Below are positions 41,423-49,913 of a DNA stretch of 64,000 bases, piece by piece. Both the position numbers and the translations under genes were made by a program. The stretch comes from Streptomyces sp. NBC_00576 (GTDB lineage: Bacteria; Actinomycetota; Actinomycetes; Streptomycetales; Streptomycetaceae): NCBI RefSeq assembly GCF_036345175.1, contig NZ_CP107780.1:3100001-3164000 (forward strand), written 5' to 3'. Position 1 is the first letter of the stretch, and every line of letters begins with the position of its first letter. The notes beneath the pieces were generated by a model. It searched no databases. It worked only from the letters and a program-made list of their open reading frames with translations, and was not told the origin of the DNA.

Positions 41423-43417
41423 GTGCGTCAATGGCCCGCCCCTCCGGCGCTGTTGATCGGCGCCACCCTGGCCGTGGTGGGCCTGCTCCTGGCGAGCCTC
41501 CTCACTCACGGCTCCCAGGAACCGGGCGCCCCCGGAAGCGCCACGGGCAGCATCCGTTCGTCCACGCCCGCCTCACCGGCCCCCGGCGACAACAAGGGGG
41601 AAGAGGACGACAGGGCGGTCCAACTCCCGGCCAGGGTGCCCGCCTTGTGGCCGACACCGCAGAGCGTGCGCCCGGGCCCGGGCACGGTGCCGATCGGCCG
41701 GACGGTCGCGCTGCGCTCCGACGCCGGGACGAACACGGCCACCCTGGACGCCGTCGCCCGGACCCTCCGCGAGGCCGGCGTCCACCAGGTGCGCTACGGC
41801 GACCACCCGCAGCGGAACGAACTGCTGCTCACCATCGCCTCCGAGGTCCCACAAACCTCTGACGAAGCGTCAACAACCCTCGTCGCCCTCGGATTTGAGC
41901 CACCGAAGAAGCTCCCGCCCGGCGGCTACGTCCTCGCAGTCGGCGCCGACACGAAAAGCCGCCCCCGTGTCGTGCTCGCAGGCTCCGACCCGGCCGGCGC
42001 CTTCCACGCCGCCCAGACCCTGGCCCAGCTCGTGCGTCCGGTCGGCTCCTCCGCACCCCGCGCCGACCTGCCCGCCGTACACATCCGCGACTGGCCCGCC
42101 ACCTCGACCCGGGGCATCGTCGAGGGCTTCTACGGCACTCCCTGGACCCAGCAACAGCGTCTGGAACAGCTTGACTTCGCGGCCCGCTGGAAGCTGAACA
42201 CATACATCTACACGCCCAAGGACGACCCCTACCTGCGCACCCGCTGGCGCGACCCGTACCCCGCATCCCGCCTGACCTCACTGAGCGCCCTGGTCCGCCG
42301 GGCCACCGCCGACCACATCACCTTCGTCCACGCCCTCTCCCCCGGCCCCACCGTCTGCTACAGCTCCCCCACCGACACCGCCGCGCTCACCCGCAAGTTC
42401 CGGCAGCTGTGGGAGATCGGGGTGCGCTCGTTCGCCGTACCCCTCGACGACATCGACATCAGCCGCTGGAACTGCGCCCGGGACCGGTCGGCGTACGGCA
42501 CCGGCAAGGCCGCCGTCGCACGTGCCCAGGCCGATCTCCTCAACCGGGTCCAGCGCGACTTCGTCGGCACGCACCGGGGTGCGGCGCCGCTGATCACCGT
42601 GCCCACGGAGTACACGGGGTCCCGGCCCAGCGCGTACAGGAGCACCCTCGCCGCCCGTCTCGACCCGGCCGTCACCGTGATGTGGACGGGCCCCCAGGTC
42701 GTCTCCCCCACGCTGCGCACCGCCCAGGCCCGCGCGGCCCGGAGCACGTACGCCCATCCGGTGCTGGTCTGGGACAACTACCCGGTCAACGACTACACAC
42801 CGGGCCACCTCCTGCTGGGCCCCTACGAGGGCCGCGACCGCACTCTGCCGGGCACGGTCGCCGGCCTCACCGCCAACCCGATGAACCAGGCCACCGCCTC
42901 CGCCCCGGCCCTGTTCTCCCTGGCCGCCTACACCTGGAACCCGGGGAGGTACCGCCCCGAGGCCGCCCTCGACGCGGGCCTCGCCACCCTGGCCACCGGA
43001 GACTCCCGCGCCCTCACGGCCCTGCGCGCCTTCGCCGACGTCAACCGCGCCTCCCGCGTCAACGCCGTACAGGCCCCCGACCTGGCCGCGCTGACGTCGG
43101 CGTACTGGCGCGGCGGCATCACCGCCGGGAAGGCCCTGCGCGCCCGGCTGACGGTCCTGGCCGGGGCCCGCGACAGCGTCCCGGCCGCCTTCCGTACATC
43201 GGCGTCACCGTGGCTGGCCTGCGCGAGCGAGTGGGCCAGGGCCGCGCTGGGCGCGATGGCCGTCCACGAGGGCAGGGGCGACCGCTCCGAGGTCCGGGCC
43301 CTGCGCGACGCCGCCCGAGCCCACACGGTCGTCGACTGGCAGGGCCGCAAGCGCGAGGTGGAGGTCGGTACGGGCGTCCTGGACACGTTCGTGGCCCGCG
43401 CACTGACGGAAACGTGA
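41423..43417 (+). CDS. GH84 family beta-N-acetylglucosaminidase (hyaluronidase-like), secreted
   Basis: A protein of 664 residues. It has an N-terminal membrane anchor or signal (LLIGATLAVVGLLLASLL, about 9-27), a Ser/Thr/Pro-rich linker, a GH84 N-terminal domain (LWPTPQSV...), then the catalytic barrel (RGIVEGFYGTPWTQQQRLEQLDF, about 230, with YIYTPKDDPY). The catalytic Asp pair lies in FAVPLDDIDIS (about 338), as in NagJ and human O-GlcNAcase, and VLVWDNYPVNDY follows. It releases N-acetylglucosamine from glycans. The GTG start at 41423 has a GAGGGGG site. It is divergent from the signalling operon. A hairpin at 43412-43457 overlaps the stop codon. Confidence 0.9.
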   Translation: MRQWPAPPALLIGATLAVVGLLLASLLTHGSQEPGAPGSATGSIRSSTPASPAPGDNKGEEDDRAVQLPARVPALWPTPQSVRPGPGTVPIGRTVALRSDAGTNTATLDAVARTLREAGVHQVRYGDHPQRNELLLTIASEVPQTSDEASTTLVALGFEPPKKLPPGGYVLAVGADTKSRPRVVLAGSDPAGAFHAAQTLAQLVRPVGSSAPRADLPAVHIRDWPATSTRGIVEGFYGTPWTQQQRLEQLDFAARWKLNTYIYTPKDDPYLRTRWRDPYPASRLTSLSALVRRATADHITFVHALSPGPTVCYSSPTDTAALTRKFRQLWEIGVRSFAVPLDDIDISRWNCARDRSAYGTGKAAVARAQADLLNRVQRDFVGTHRGAAPLITVPTEYTGSRPSAYRSTLAARLDPAVTVMWTGPQVVSPTLRTAQARAARSTYAHPVLVWDNYPVNDYTPGHLLLGPYEGRDRTLPGTVAGLTANPMNQATASAPALFSLAAYTWNPGRYRPEAALDAGLATLATGDSRALTALRAFADVNRASRVNAVQAPDLAALTSAYWRGGITAGKALRARLTVLAGARDSVPAAFRTSASPWLACASEWARAALGAMAVHEGRGDRSEVRALRDAARAHTVVDWQGRKREVEVGTGVLDTFVARALTET

Positions 43418-43457
43418 GAGGGCGCCCACCGACGATCCGGCAGGCGCCCTCTCACGT
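43412..43457. terminator. Bidirectional hairpin terminator
   Basis: ACGTGAGAGGGCGCC at 43412-43426 pairs perfectly with GGCGCCCTCTCACGT at 43443-43457, a 15-bp stem with a 16-base loop. It overlaps the stop of the GH84 gene and precedes the end of the convergent EF-hand gene, so it serves both. Confidence 0.9.
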
Positions 43458-43488
43458 ACTACTCCGTACTACTCCGTACCGCTTCGCG

Positions 43489-43701
43489 CTACTTGTTCAG
43501 GTACGTCCAGAACTCGTCGAACGACAGGAGCTTGTCACCGTCGAGGTCGCGGGAGGCGATGATGACCTCGGCCACGGACTCGGTGACGTTCCAGTCGCCC
43601 TCCTGCGCCAGGGCGGACTTGAACTCGGCGGCCGTGATGAAACCGTCACCGTTCGTGTCGATCCGCTCGAACTGCTTGCGTGCTTCCTCGATGTCCGCCA
43701 C
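43489..43701 (-). CDS. EF-hand calcium-binding protein (CalD/CabB-like)
   Basis: A protein of 70 residues with two EF-hand loops: DTNGDGFITAAEF (about 16-28) and DLDGDKLLSFDEF (about 52-64). Both keep the Asp/Asn/Gly/Glu pattern needed to bind calcium. Its size and sequence (ADIEEARKQFERIDTNGDG) match the small cytosolic calcium buffers of Streptomyces. The start was put at GTG 43701, where the family begins (VADIEEA) and a GGGGCGGG site lies upstream; the ATG at 43719 has no ribosome site. It is the only gene in its transcript as far as can be seen. Confidence 0.88.
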   Translation of the reverse strand: MADIEEARKQFERIDTNGDGFITAAEFKSALAQEGDWNVTESVAEVIIASRDLDGDKLLSFDEFWTYLNK

Positions 43702-43743
43702 CGGGACCCGCCCCTTCATGTACGTACTGCTGACGGGGTCAGA

Positions 43744-44687
43744 TTAGCTGGCCACGCGGCCACGCAGCGCCGCGACCACCCACGCGAACTCCTCACGGTG
43801 TGTCGGTAGCGGGTCCGTACCGCGAACCAGCGCGTTCAGCTCCCGGAAGCGGGCCAGTTCGCTCTGCGCCGCGGACTCGATGCGCTCCAGTACGGCAGCC
43901 CGGTCGGCGTTGCCGAGCAGTCCGGCCAGCACTTCGCCGGCCTCCGCCGACCCGGGGTCGACGCCCCGCTCCCGTGCCTCGCCCGCGAGCTGCACCAGAC
44001 GGCTCATGAACCACAGGGACGTACCGGCCGGTACGTCCGGCCCCCGGTCCGCCGCGTTGAACTCGATCATCTGCCGCATACGCGCCCTGAATCCCGGGTC
44101 CTGGATCAGCTCGGCCAGCTCCACCCAGGCGTCCACCTGCTCGGGCGTGGGGTCCTCGGGCAGTTCGCCGATGCCGAATCGCAGCCGGGTGCGAATGTCG
44201 GGGTCCGCGGTGTCGAGGCCCCCGAAGGTCTCCTCCATGAAGTCGTCGGTGATCCGCTTGCGTTCGGCGGCCGACAGCCGCGCCAGTTCGGGGGTCTGGG
44301 GGTATCCCCCAGAAGGCACAGCATGAGTGTCATCTCCTCCGCGGTCGAACCGCGTCTCGCCACGGACGACAGCACCGCACGGGTCACCCGCAGCGTCCGG
44401 ATCTGCGCGTCCAGCGCCGCCACATGTGTGGCGGCCACCTCCGCGACCGTCGTCTCCCCGGCCAGCACCGCGCGTACGGGGTCCAGGCCGAGGCCCAGTT
44501 CACGCAGGGTGCGGATCAGTTCGAGGCGGGCCACGGACCCGGCGTCGTACAGCCGGTAACCGCCGGACGACCGGGTCACGGGCGGCAGGGCGCCCTCGTC
44601 GGACCAGTAGCGAATGGTCCGTACGGTCAGGCCGGTGGCCCGGGCCAGTTCGCCGATGGTGAGATATCCGGTGCCGTCGTCGATCAT
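43744..44687 (-). pseudogene. MerR-family regulator, frameshifted by a palindromic insert
   Basis: Bases 44687-44323 encode a normal MerR DNA-binding head (YLTIGELARATGLTVRTIRYWSDEGALPP, then GGYRLYDAGSVARLELIRTLRELGLGL). Bases 44296-43744 encode a matching MerR/TipA-type effector domain in another frame (LARLSAAERKRITDDFMEETFGGLDTADPD, ELPEDPTPEQVDAWVELAEL). Between them, after EEMTLM, lie about 35 bases where relatives have about 6. The extra bases include a perfect palindrome at 44295-44313. The net gain of about 29 bases breaks the frame. A GTG at 44319 could start the second half alone. As written the gene cannot make one regulator unless ribosomes shift. Confidence 0.75.
44295..44313. 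repeat. 19-bp palindrome TCTGGGGG-TAT-CCCCCAGA inside the MerR gene
   Basis: TCTGGGGG at 44295-44302 pairs with CCCCCAGA at 44306-44313 around TAT. Such G-run palindromes are common between Streptomyces genes. This one lies in a coding region and causes its frameshift. Confidence 0.75.
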
Positions 44688-44743
44688 GTTTGCGAGTCTG
44701 GGCCTTCCAGCGGGTGGAGACTCAAGGGGCCGGGAGGGGCACT

Positions 44744-45382
44744 GTGGGGGAAACTCTGAAGGACATTCTCGACTCCGTGGCGCGAGGCGTGTTCCCGCCC
44801 CCCGACGGCCGTACGACCATCGTGCCCCAGGCGTCCCACCGCGACGCCGGGGTGCTGGCCTTCACCGCGCACGCGGTCGTCTTCACGGACGAGGACCCGG
44901 ACTGGGTACGCCGGACCCTGGCCGGTGTCGACAGCGACCCGCTCTCCGCGCCGATGAACCCGCGTTTCCTGGCCGCCCTCATGGACCGTACGGGCCGCTC
45001 CAACGAGACGATCGACCTGCTCGCGGTGGCCTCCCCGGTCCAGGGCGATCCCCCCTTGACGCTGACGGAGATCGACGATCCCGGCCATCACCGGGTCGCC
45101 CGGGCCCACAAGCACCGTGCCGACGTCCGGGTGTGGGCGGCCGACGGCGGGGTGCTCATCCTCGGGCGCGGGGTCGCGGGTCGGCTGGAGGCCGCGGTGG
45201 AGGTGACGGAGGCGGTACGGCACCGGGGGCTGGGCCGGGCGCTGGCGTCTGCCGCGCGGCAGCTGAGCGGCGGGGAGCCGGTGTGGGCGCAGATGGCTCC
45301 GGGGAACGCCCGCAGTGTGCGGGCGTTCCAGGCGGCGGGGTTTGTGCCGGTGGGCGGGGAGGCGTTGCTCCTCGCCCACTAG
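44744..45382 (+). CDS. GNAT family N-acetyltransferase
   Basis: A protein of 212 residues. The first 120 are an N-terminal helper region (LAFTAHAVVFTDEDPDWVRRTLAGVDSDPLSAPMNPRFL); the rest is a GNAT fold with the acetyl-CoA signature VRHRGLGRALASAA (about 160) and a closing ARSVRAFQAAGFVPVGGEALL. The substrate is unknown. GTG at 44744 was chosen because GGGAGGGG lies five bases upstream; starts further up overlap the divergent MerR promoter. It is divergent from the broken MerR gene, which may once have controlled it. Confidence 0.85.
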   Translation: MGETLKDILDSVARGVFPPPDGRTTIVPQASHRDAGVLAFTAHAVVFTDEDPDWVRRTLAGVDSDPLSAPMNPRFLAALMDRTGRSNETIDLLAVASPVQGDPPLTLTEIDDPGHHRVARAHKHRADVRVWAADGGVLILGRGVAGRLEAAVEVTEAVRHRGLGRALASAARQLSGGEPVWAQMAPGNARSVRAFQAAGFVPVGGEALLLAH

Positions 45383-45409
45383 TAGCTCCGCAGGATGTGC
45401 AGTTCTTTT

Positions 45410-45462
45410 GCTGCGGCTCCGGTGGGGGCTGGGCGCGCAGTTCCCCGCGCCCCTTGCGGAAC
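45410..45462. repeat. Streptomyces intergenic repeat (GGGCTGGGCGCGCAGTTCCCCGCGCCCC type)
   Basis: The phrase GGGCTGGGCGCGCAGTTCCC and the following CGCGCCCC form a stem (GGGCGCG with CGCGCCC) and match a repeat that I recall as very common between Streptomyces genes. It sits between the ends of the GNAT and ART genes, where it may act as terminator. Confidence 0.6.
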
Positions 45463-45489
45463 GCCCCTTGCGTGGCGCTCCTCATGCGC

Positions 45490-46086
45490 TCAGTGCCACG
45501 CCTCGTAGTGCGGGTTGCTCTGGCAGCCGCTCATGATCTCGACCTTGGTGGTCTTGTTCACCGGGCAGACGCCGATGATGTACTTCCGATCGATACCGCC
45601 GGGGAAGGCGACCTCGACCTGGGCGGCCCACTTGTGGGTGTCGCCGATGGTCTTGTTCACGTCCACGCCGCCCGGGGCGTCGATGTAGTAGTTGTAGCCC
45701 GACTTCCACCAGGTCTTGTACAGGTCGTGGTCGTACGTCGTGGAGACGTACGGGGAGGGCTGGTTGACCAGGACGTACTTCTCGATGTCGTACTCGCCGT
45801 TGATGACGTCCCTGGGCTTGAAGCCCTCCGCGAAGACGGTCTCCGGGCCGCGGCCGTCGCTGCGGTAGAGGGTGCCGCAGGTCTTCCGCCAGACCGGTTC
45901 GGGCGTGATGCGGTCGACGTCGACGCGGCGGTCGACGGCGGCCTTGACCGGGTCGTCGAACTGGGGACAGGTCGCAGCCGCGGTCTTCGGGGCGGCTGCG
46001 GGGAGGGTGGCGGCCGAGGTCGCGCAGACTGCTGCCAGGGAGAGGGCGACGGCAGCGGTCCGCCGCCGCAGGTGAGTTGTGATCAT
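45490..46086 (-). CDS. Secreted Scabin/pierisin-like mono-ADP-ribosyltransferase
   Basis: A protein of 198 residues. A Sec-type signal (LRRRTAAVALSLAAVCATSAATLPAAA, about 6-32) precedes a compact ART domain like Scabin of S. scabies and ScARP of S. coelicolor. The R-S-Q/E triad is visible: Arg in LYRSDGR (about 75), the STT of YVSTTYD (about 120) and Q-V-E in AAQVEVAFPGG (about 165). Q-x-E is linked to guanine as target in this family, which labels DNA and guanosine. ATG at 46086 is the start that best exposes the signal; an alternative lies at 46131. It stands alone. The family call is strong; a toxin role is inferred from relatives. Confidence 0.88.
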   Translation of the reverse strand: MITTHLRRRTAAVALSLAAVCATSAATLPAAAPKTAAATCPQFDDPVKAAVDRRVDVDRITPEPVWRKTCGTLYRSDGRGPETVFAEGFKPRDVINGEYDIEKYVLVNQPSPYVSTTYDHDLYKTWWKSGYNYYIDAPGGVDVNKTIGDTHKWAAQVEVAFPGGIDRKYIIGVCPVNKTTKVEIMSGCQSNPHYEAWH

Positions 46087-46189
46087 GGGTGCACCATGTC
46101 GGGTCTGCGGCGGCGGGTCGGGGATCATCACTCGATCGGCGGCGTGTCACCCGGCGTGATGTGGCGAAGGCGGGCCAACTTGGCCCGGA

Positions 46190-47398
46190 TCAGCGGAAGA
46201 TGCCTGTGTGGCCGAGTGAATAGCGGCCGGGCTGTGGGTAGACGGCGAGACCGTGCGGGCCGCTGCCCACCTTGATGCGGGCGAGCTGCTTACCGGTCCG
46301 GGTGTCGATGGCGTACACCTCGGCGTTGTAACGGCCGGACAGCCAGAGGACCTTGCCGTCGGCGGAGACGCCACCCATGTCGGGGCTGCCGCCGTTGGGC
46401 AGCCGCCACTTCTTCGTGACCTCGCCCTTCTCGAAGTCGAAGACGGAGACGGTGCCCTCGCCCCGGTTGGAGACGTACATCTCGCGGGAGTCGCGGCTGA
46501 CGTACAGCCCGTGGGTGCCCTTGCCGGTGGGCAGGAGGGTGGGCCGGGTGAATTTGTCGCCGTCCAGGACCCACATGCCGTCGGCCATCATGTCGGCGAT
46601 ATAGAACCGTTTGCCGTCCGGCGAGATCTTGACGTCCTGCGGCATCGCCCCCTCGTAGGGCAGCTTCTGCTGCGCGACGACCTTCATCTTCTCGGTGTCG
46701 ACCTTGAGCAGTTCGCCACTGAACTCGCAGGACACGATGAAGTACCGGCCGTCGAAGGAGAAGTCGGCGTGGTTGACGCCGTAGCAGCTGACGGGCTCGG
46801 CCTTGACGCGCTTCATGGTGTGCGCGTCACGGAAGACGAGCTCGCGGTCGAGGGAGGCCATGACGACGGCGTACTTGCCGTTGGGCGTGAAATAGAGGTT
46901 GTACGGGTCGTGGACGCCGACCGGCTCGCCCGCCTTCCCGGTCCTCGGGTCGATGGGCGTGAGGGTGTGGCCGCGGTTGTTGTTCACCCAGAGGGTCTTC
47001 AAGTCCCAGGAGGGGACGACGTGTTGGGGCTGGCGCCCGACGCGGATCGTCTCGACGATCTCGTACGTCTTCGGATCGATGACGGAGACGGTGTCGGACT
47101 CGGTGTTGGGCACATAGACGCGGGACGGGAAGTCCCGGACGACCGGGGAGAGTCTGTTCGGCCGGTCGGCGGCGTACACATCACGCGGGTGGAGGACGGG
47201 CGGCATCCCGCGCAGCCCCTGGACCACGGGCTTGACGGGTACGGCAGGCTTGACGGGTTTGACGGGTACGGCGGGCTCGACCGTGCCGAGGGTCCGGTCC
47301 GGCTGGTCCCGGGGCTCGGTGCCGCAGCCGGCGAGTCCGGCGAGGACGGTGAGCGCGGCTCCCGTGACGAGAGCGCGGGCGATGGCGGTGAGGGGCAT
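46190..47398 (-). CDS. YVTN-family beta-propeller lipoprotein
   Basis: A protein of 402 residues. A lipoprotein signal (VLAGLAGCG, Cys about 25) is followed by a Pro/Val linker with PVKPVKPAVPVKPV repeats and a seven-bladed propeller with YVTN-type repeats (SRVYVPNTESDTVSVIDPKTYEIVETIRVGRQPQHV; MYVSNRGEGTVSVFD; GPHGLAVYPQPGRYSLGHTG). Such proteins sit on the outer face of the membrane and bind partners or cofactors. The ATG overlaps the TGA of the deacetylase gene by one base (TGATG), so the two work together, perhaps on a surface polysaccharide. The exact role is unknown. Confidence 0.85.
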   Translation of the reverse strand: MPLTAIARALVTGAALTVLAGLAGCGTEPRDQPDRTLGTVEPAVPVKPVKPAVPVKPVVQGLRGMPPVLHPRDVYAADRPNRLSPVVRDFPSRVYVPNTESDTVSVIDPKTYEIVETIRVGRQPQHVVPSWDLKTLWVNNNRGHTLTPIDPRTGKAGEPVGVHDPYNLYFTPNGKYAVVMASLDRELVFRDAHTMKRVKAEPVSCYGVNHADFSFDGRYFIVSCEFSGELLKVDTEKMKVVAQQKLPYEGAMPQDVKISPDGKRFYIADMMADGMWVLDGDKFTRPTLLPTGKGTHGLYVSRDSREMYVSNRGEGTVSVFDFEKGEVTKKWRLPNGGSPDMGGVSADGKVLWLSGRYNAEVYAIDTRTGKQLARIKVGSGPHGLAVYPQPGRYSLGHTGIFR

Positions 47399-48213
47399 CA
47401 GGTCAGCAACTCCGTGGTGGTCACCGCGCGCAGGCCGCGGCGGTCGAGTTCGTGCAGGAGACCGGGGAACGCGGCAACCGTGTCCGCGTATCCGAAGTGC
47501 AGGCTCACGATCGATCCGGCGCGGACGTCGGCCATGACGTTGCGTACGACGGTGGGGGCGCCCGGCGAGGTGAAGTCGAGGGAGTCGACGTCGTACGAGA
47601 GGACGTGCGGGTAGCCGGCCCGGCGGGCGAGCCGTTCGACGAGCGGGGAGGCTAGGGCGCCGCGCGAGGGCCGGAACCAGGTGCCGATGGACCCGGTGAG
47701 CCGCTTCAGCCGCTCGGCGCACCCCCTGATCTCGGCCTCGGCATCCGCCTCCGGCATGGCGTTGATGTCGAGGTGGCGGAGGGTGTGGTTGCCGAGTTCA
47801 TGGCCGCCGTCGAGGATGCGGCGAGCGAGGCCGGGATGGGCGTCGAGCCAGGTCCCGACGGCGAACACGGTGATCCGGGAGCCGTGTTTCTCGGCGGCGG
47901 CGAGCAGCGCGTGCGCGGTGGCGGGGTCGCCGTTGCCGTGAAAGGTGAGGGCGACCCTGGGGTGGTCGCGGGGGCCGTGGAAGATCTGGGCCGGGTAGCG
48001 CAGGAGAGGGGCAGGAGCGGGGGCGGGAGTACGGGTAGCCGGGGTAGCCGGGGGACGGGAGGCCGGGGTACGGGAGGAGGGGGCGGCGGGGTGAGCGGCG
48101 GCACCGCCGGTGGCGGTACCGGTCGCGCACCCGGTGGTCAGCGCCCCCGAGGCAACGAACCCGGCGCCCGCACGCAGCACCGCTCGACGGTCGGTCGTGG
48201 TCACCCGCCCCAT
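47398..48213 (-). CDS. NodB-type polysaccharide deacetylase lipoprotein (non-canonical motif 1)
   Basis: A protein of 271 residues. A Tat-like or lipoprotein leader (TTTDRRAVLRAG...ALTTGC) is followed by a Pro/Ala linker and a CE4 deacetylase domain. Motif 2 is intact (HELGNHTLRHLD, about 140-151). Motif 1, normally TFDDG with the catalytic Asp, reads TFHGNGDP (about 92). Later motifs are present (WFRPSRGAL; LHFGYADT). The missing Asp pair suggests low activity or a shifted metal site, unless this subfamily uses the later Asp. The start at 48213 has a weak ribosome site; GTG at 48204 is an alternative. Translation is coupled to the propeller lipoprotein gene. Confidence 0.83.
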   Translation of the reverse strand: MGRVTTTDRRAVLRAGAGFVASGALTTGCATGTATGGAAAHPAAPSSRTPASRPPATPATRTPAPAPAPLLRYPAQIFHGPRDHPRVALTFHGNGDPATAHALLAAAEKHGSRITVFAVGTWLDAHPGLARRILDGGHELGNHTLRHLDINAMPEADAEAEIRGCAERLKRLTGSIGTWFRPSRGALASPLVERLARRAGYPHVLSYDVDSLDFTSPGAPTVVRNVMADVRAGSIVSLHFGYADTVAAFPGLLHELDRRGLRAVTTTELLT

Positions 48214-48301
48214 TTAAGGGGGGTTGGCGAGCAAAACAGGCGATTAGCCCGATCGGCGGCCCGCCCATACCGTCGGACAGCCTCGCACCCGCCCGCGCGC
48301 C

Positions 48302-48964
48302 CTACCGATCAGCGACCCGCATCTCGAACCACGTCGTCTTCCCGCGCGGCAGCAGGTCGACGCCCCACCGGTCGGAGAGCTTGTCCACCAGCATCAGTCC
48401 CCGCCCGCTGATGTCCATCTCCTGAACCGGCATCAGACACGGCAGCCCCCGCGAGGGGTCCCGGACCTCCACCCGGATCCATCCCCGGCGCCGGCGCATC
48501 CGCAGGCCGAACACTCGCGCGCCGGTGTGCCGCACCGCGTTGCCCACCAGCTCGGAGACGAGCAGCACCGCGTCCTCGGTCATCTTGGGGGACAGTCCCC
48601 AGTGGCGCAGGATGACGACCTGGGCGAGACGGCGCGCGGTCGCGGCGGACTCGGGGCGGGACGGCAGCGGAACCTCGGCCTCCGTCGGGTTTCCGAACAA
48701 CTCGAGCGCCTTGAGCGCCCGTTCGTCCTCCACCGCAGGCGACCACCGCGCCGCCGTCGCACGGCCGTGTCCCCGCGGCTGTTCCATGCCCTCCAGCCCC
48801 GCCATGCCCCCATCATGGCCGTCCGAGCCGTCCGCCGGGGCCGTTCCGGAGGAATACGCCCCCCGGAACATGTCATTCCGAATTGACCGTTCGGCATATT
48901 CCGATGGCATTTCATCGGCGCCTAAAGACCCTCTGACCTGCGGCGGAAGCTCACTTTCGGGCAA
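48302..48964 (-). CDS. RsbW/SpoIIAB-like ATP-binding anti-sigma regulatory kinase
   Basis: A protein of up to 220 residues. The C-terminal 140 form a HATPase domain: SAATARRLAQVVILRHWGLSPKMTEDAVLLVSELVGNAVRHTGA (N-box), VRDPSRGLP and DISGRGLMLVDKLSDRWGV (G-box). These proteins bind ATP and act as anti-sigma kinases or partner switches in Streptomyces, often with PP2C phosphatases. The start is uncertain: TTG at 48964 follows GAGGGGG, ATG lies at 48907, and ATG at 48805 would give MAGLEGMEQPRG, which matches the conserved part better. It is divergent from nothing nearby; the next gene on the same strand lies 104 bases upstream. Its partner sigma factor is not identified. Confidence 0.85.
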   Translation of the reverse strand: MPESELPPQVRGSLGADEMPSEYAERSIRNDMFRGAYSSGTAPADGSDGHDGGMAGLEGMEQPRGHGRATAARWSPAVEDERALKALELFGNPTEAEVPLPSRPESAATARRLAQVVILRHWGLSPKMTEDAVLLVSELVGNAVRHTGARVFGLRMRRRRGWIRVEVRDPSRGLPCLMPVQEMDISGRGLMLVDKLSDRWGVDLLPRGKTTWFEMRVADR

Positions 48965-49067
48965 GCGACAGGCCCCCTCGACAAGACAGGCTCAAGTTTG
49001 ACTCAAGGCTCCCATAAACCGCCCTATCGAGGGACCCGGATAAGACGTCGCGTCAACTGCGGGCGCT

Positions 49068-49835
49068 TCAGAGGAACTTCGCCTTACCGGGACCTTCCTC
49101 CACGAAGCTCCGCATCCCGATCTCCCGGTCCTGAGTCGCGAACAGGCCCGCGAACCAGTTCCGCTCGATCGCCAGCCCGGTCTCCAGGTCCGTCTCCAGC
49201 CCCGCGTCGATCGACTCCTTCGCCGCGCGCAGCGCGATCGCCGGGCCCTGCGCGAGTTTCGCGGCCCAGGCGTGCGCCTCGGCGTACACGTCGGCCGCCG
49301 GCACCACCCGGTCCACCAGACCGAGGGACAGCGCCTCGTCGGCCTTGACCATCCGTCCGGTGAAGATCAGGTCCTTGGCCTTGGACGGGCCGATCAGCCG
49401 GGCCAATCGCTGCGTACCACCCGCGCCGGGGATCACGCCGAGCAGGATCTCCGGCTGACCGAGTTTCGCGTTGTCGCCGGCGATGCGGTAGTCCGCGCAG
49501 AGCGCCAACTCGCAGCCGCCACCGAGGGCGTAGCCGGTCACGGCGGCGACGACCGGCTTGGGGATACGGGCGACGGCGCTGAAGGAATCCTGCAGGTCCC
49601 TGGACCGGGCGACCATCGCCGCATGGTCCATGGCCTGCATCTCCTTGATGTCGGCGCCGGCCGCGAACACCTTCTCGCCGCCGTACACGACGACCGCCCG
49701 GACGTCCTCCCGACGGGTGGCCTCCCCGGCGAGCTCCTTGAGGCGGTCCTGGGTGGCGACGTCCAGCGCGTTCATGGGCGGCCGGTCCAGCCGGATCGTG
49801 CCCACACCTTCGGCGACTTCGAGATGCACAGTCAT
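49068..49835 (-). CDS. Enoyl-CoA hydratase/isomerase family protein
   Basis: A protein of 255 residues, a complete crotonase fold. Oxyanion-hole motifs are FAAGADIKEMQ (about 66) and ALGGGCELALCADYRIA (about 103). The catalytic Glu region is GQPEILLGVIPGAGGTQRLAR (about 130-150), and the closing segment (FVEEGPGKAKFL) is typical. It hydrates trans-2-enoyl-CoA or isomerises related acyl-CoA in fatty-acid breakdown. No other beta-oxidation genes flank it. The ATG at 49835 is the only plausible start. A terminator for the neighbour gene lies just upstream at 49864-49897. Confidence 0.93.
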   Translation of the reverse strand: MTVHLEVAEGVGTIRLDRPPMNALDVATQDRLKELAGEATRREDVRAVVVYGGEKVFAAGADIKEMQAMDHAAMVARSRDLQDSFSAVARIPKPVVAAVTGYALGGGCELALCADYRIAGDNAKLGQPEILLGVIPGAGGTQRLARLIGPSKAKDLIFTGRMVKADEALSLGLVDRVVPAADVYAEAHAWAAKLAQGPAIALRAAKESIDAGLETDLETGLAIERNWFAGLFATQDREIGMRSFVEEGPGKAKFL

Positions 49836-49863
49836 GGAGGCAGGTTAACGGGGACTAACGACA

Positions 49864-49897
49864 ACGGGCCCGGTGCTGTCAGTCACACCGGGCCCGT
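49864..49897 (-). terminator. Hairpin terminator of the L,D-transpeptidase gene
   Basis: ACGGGCCCGGTG at 49864-49875 pairs perfectly with CACCGGGCCCGT at 49886-49897 across a 10-base loop. It lies 17 bases after the stop of the L,D-transpeptidase gene on the minus strand. Confidence 0.8.
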
Positions 49898-49913
49898 CAA
49901 CAACGCAGCTGAG

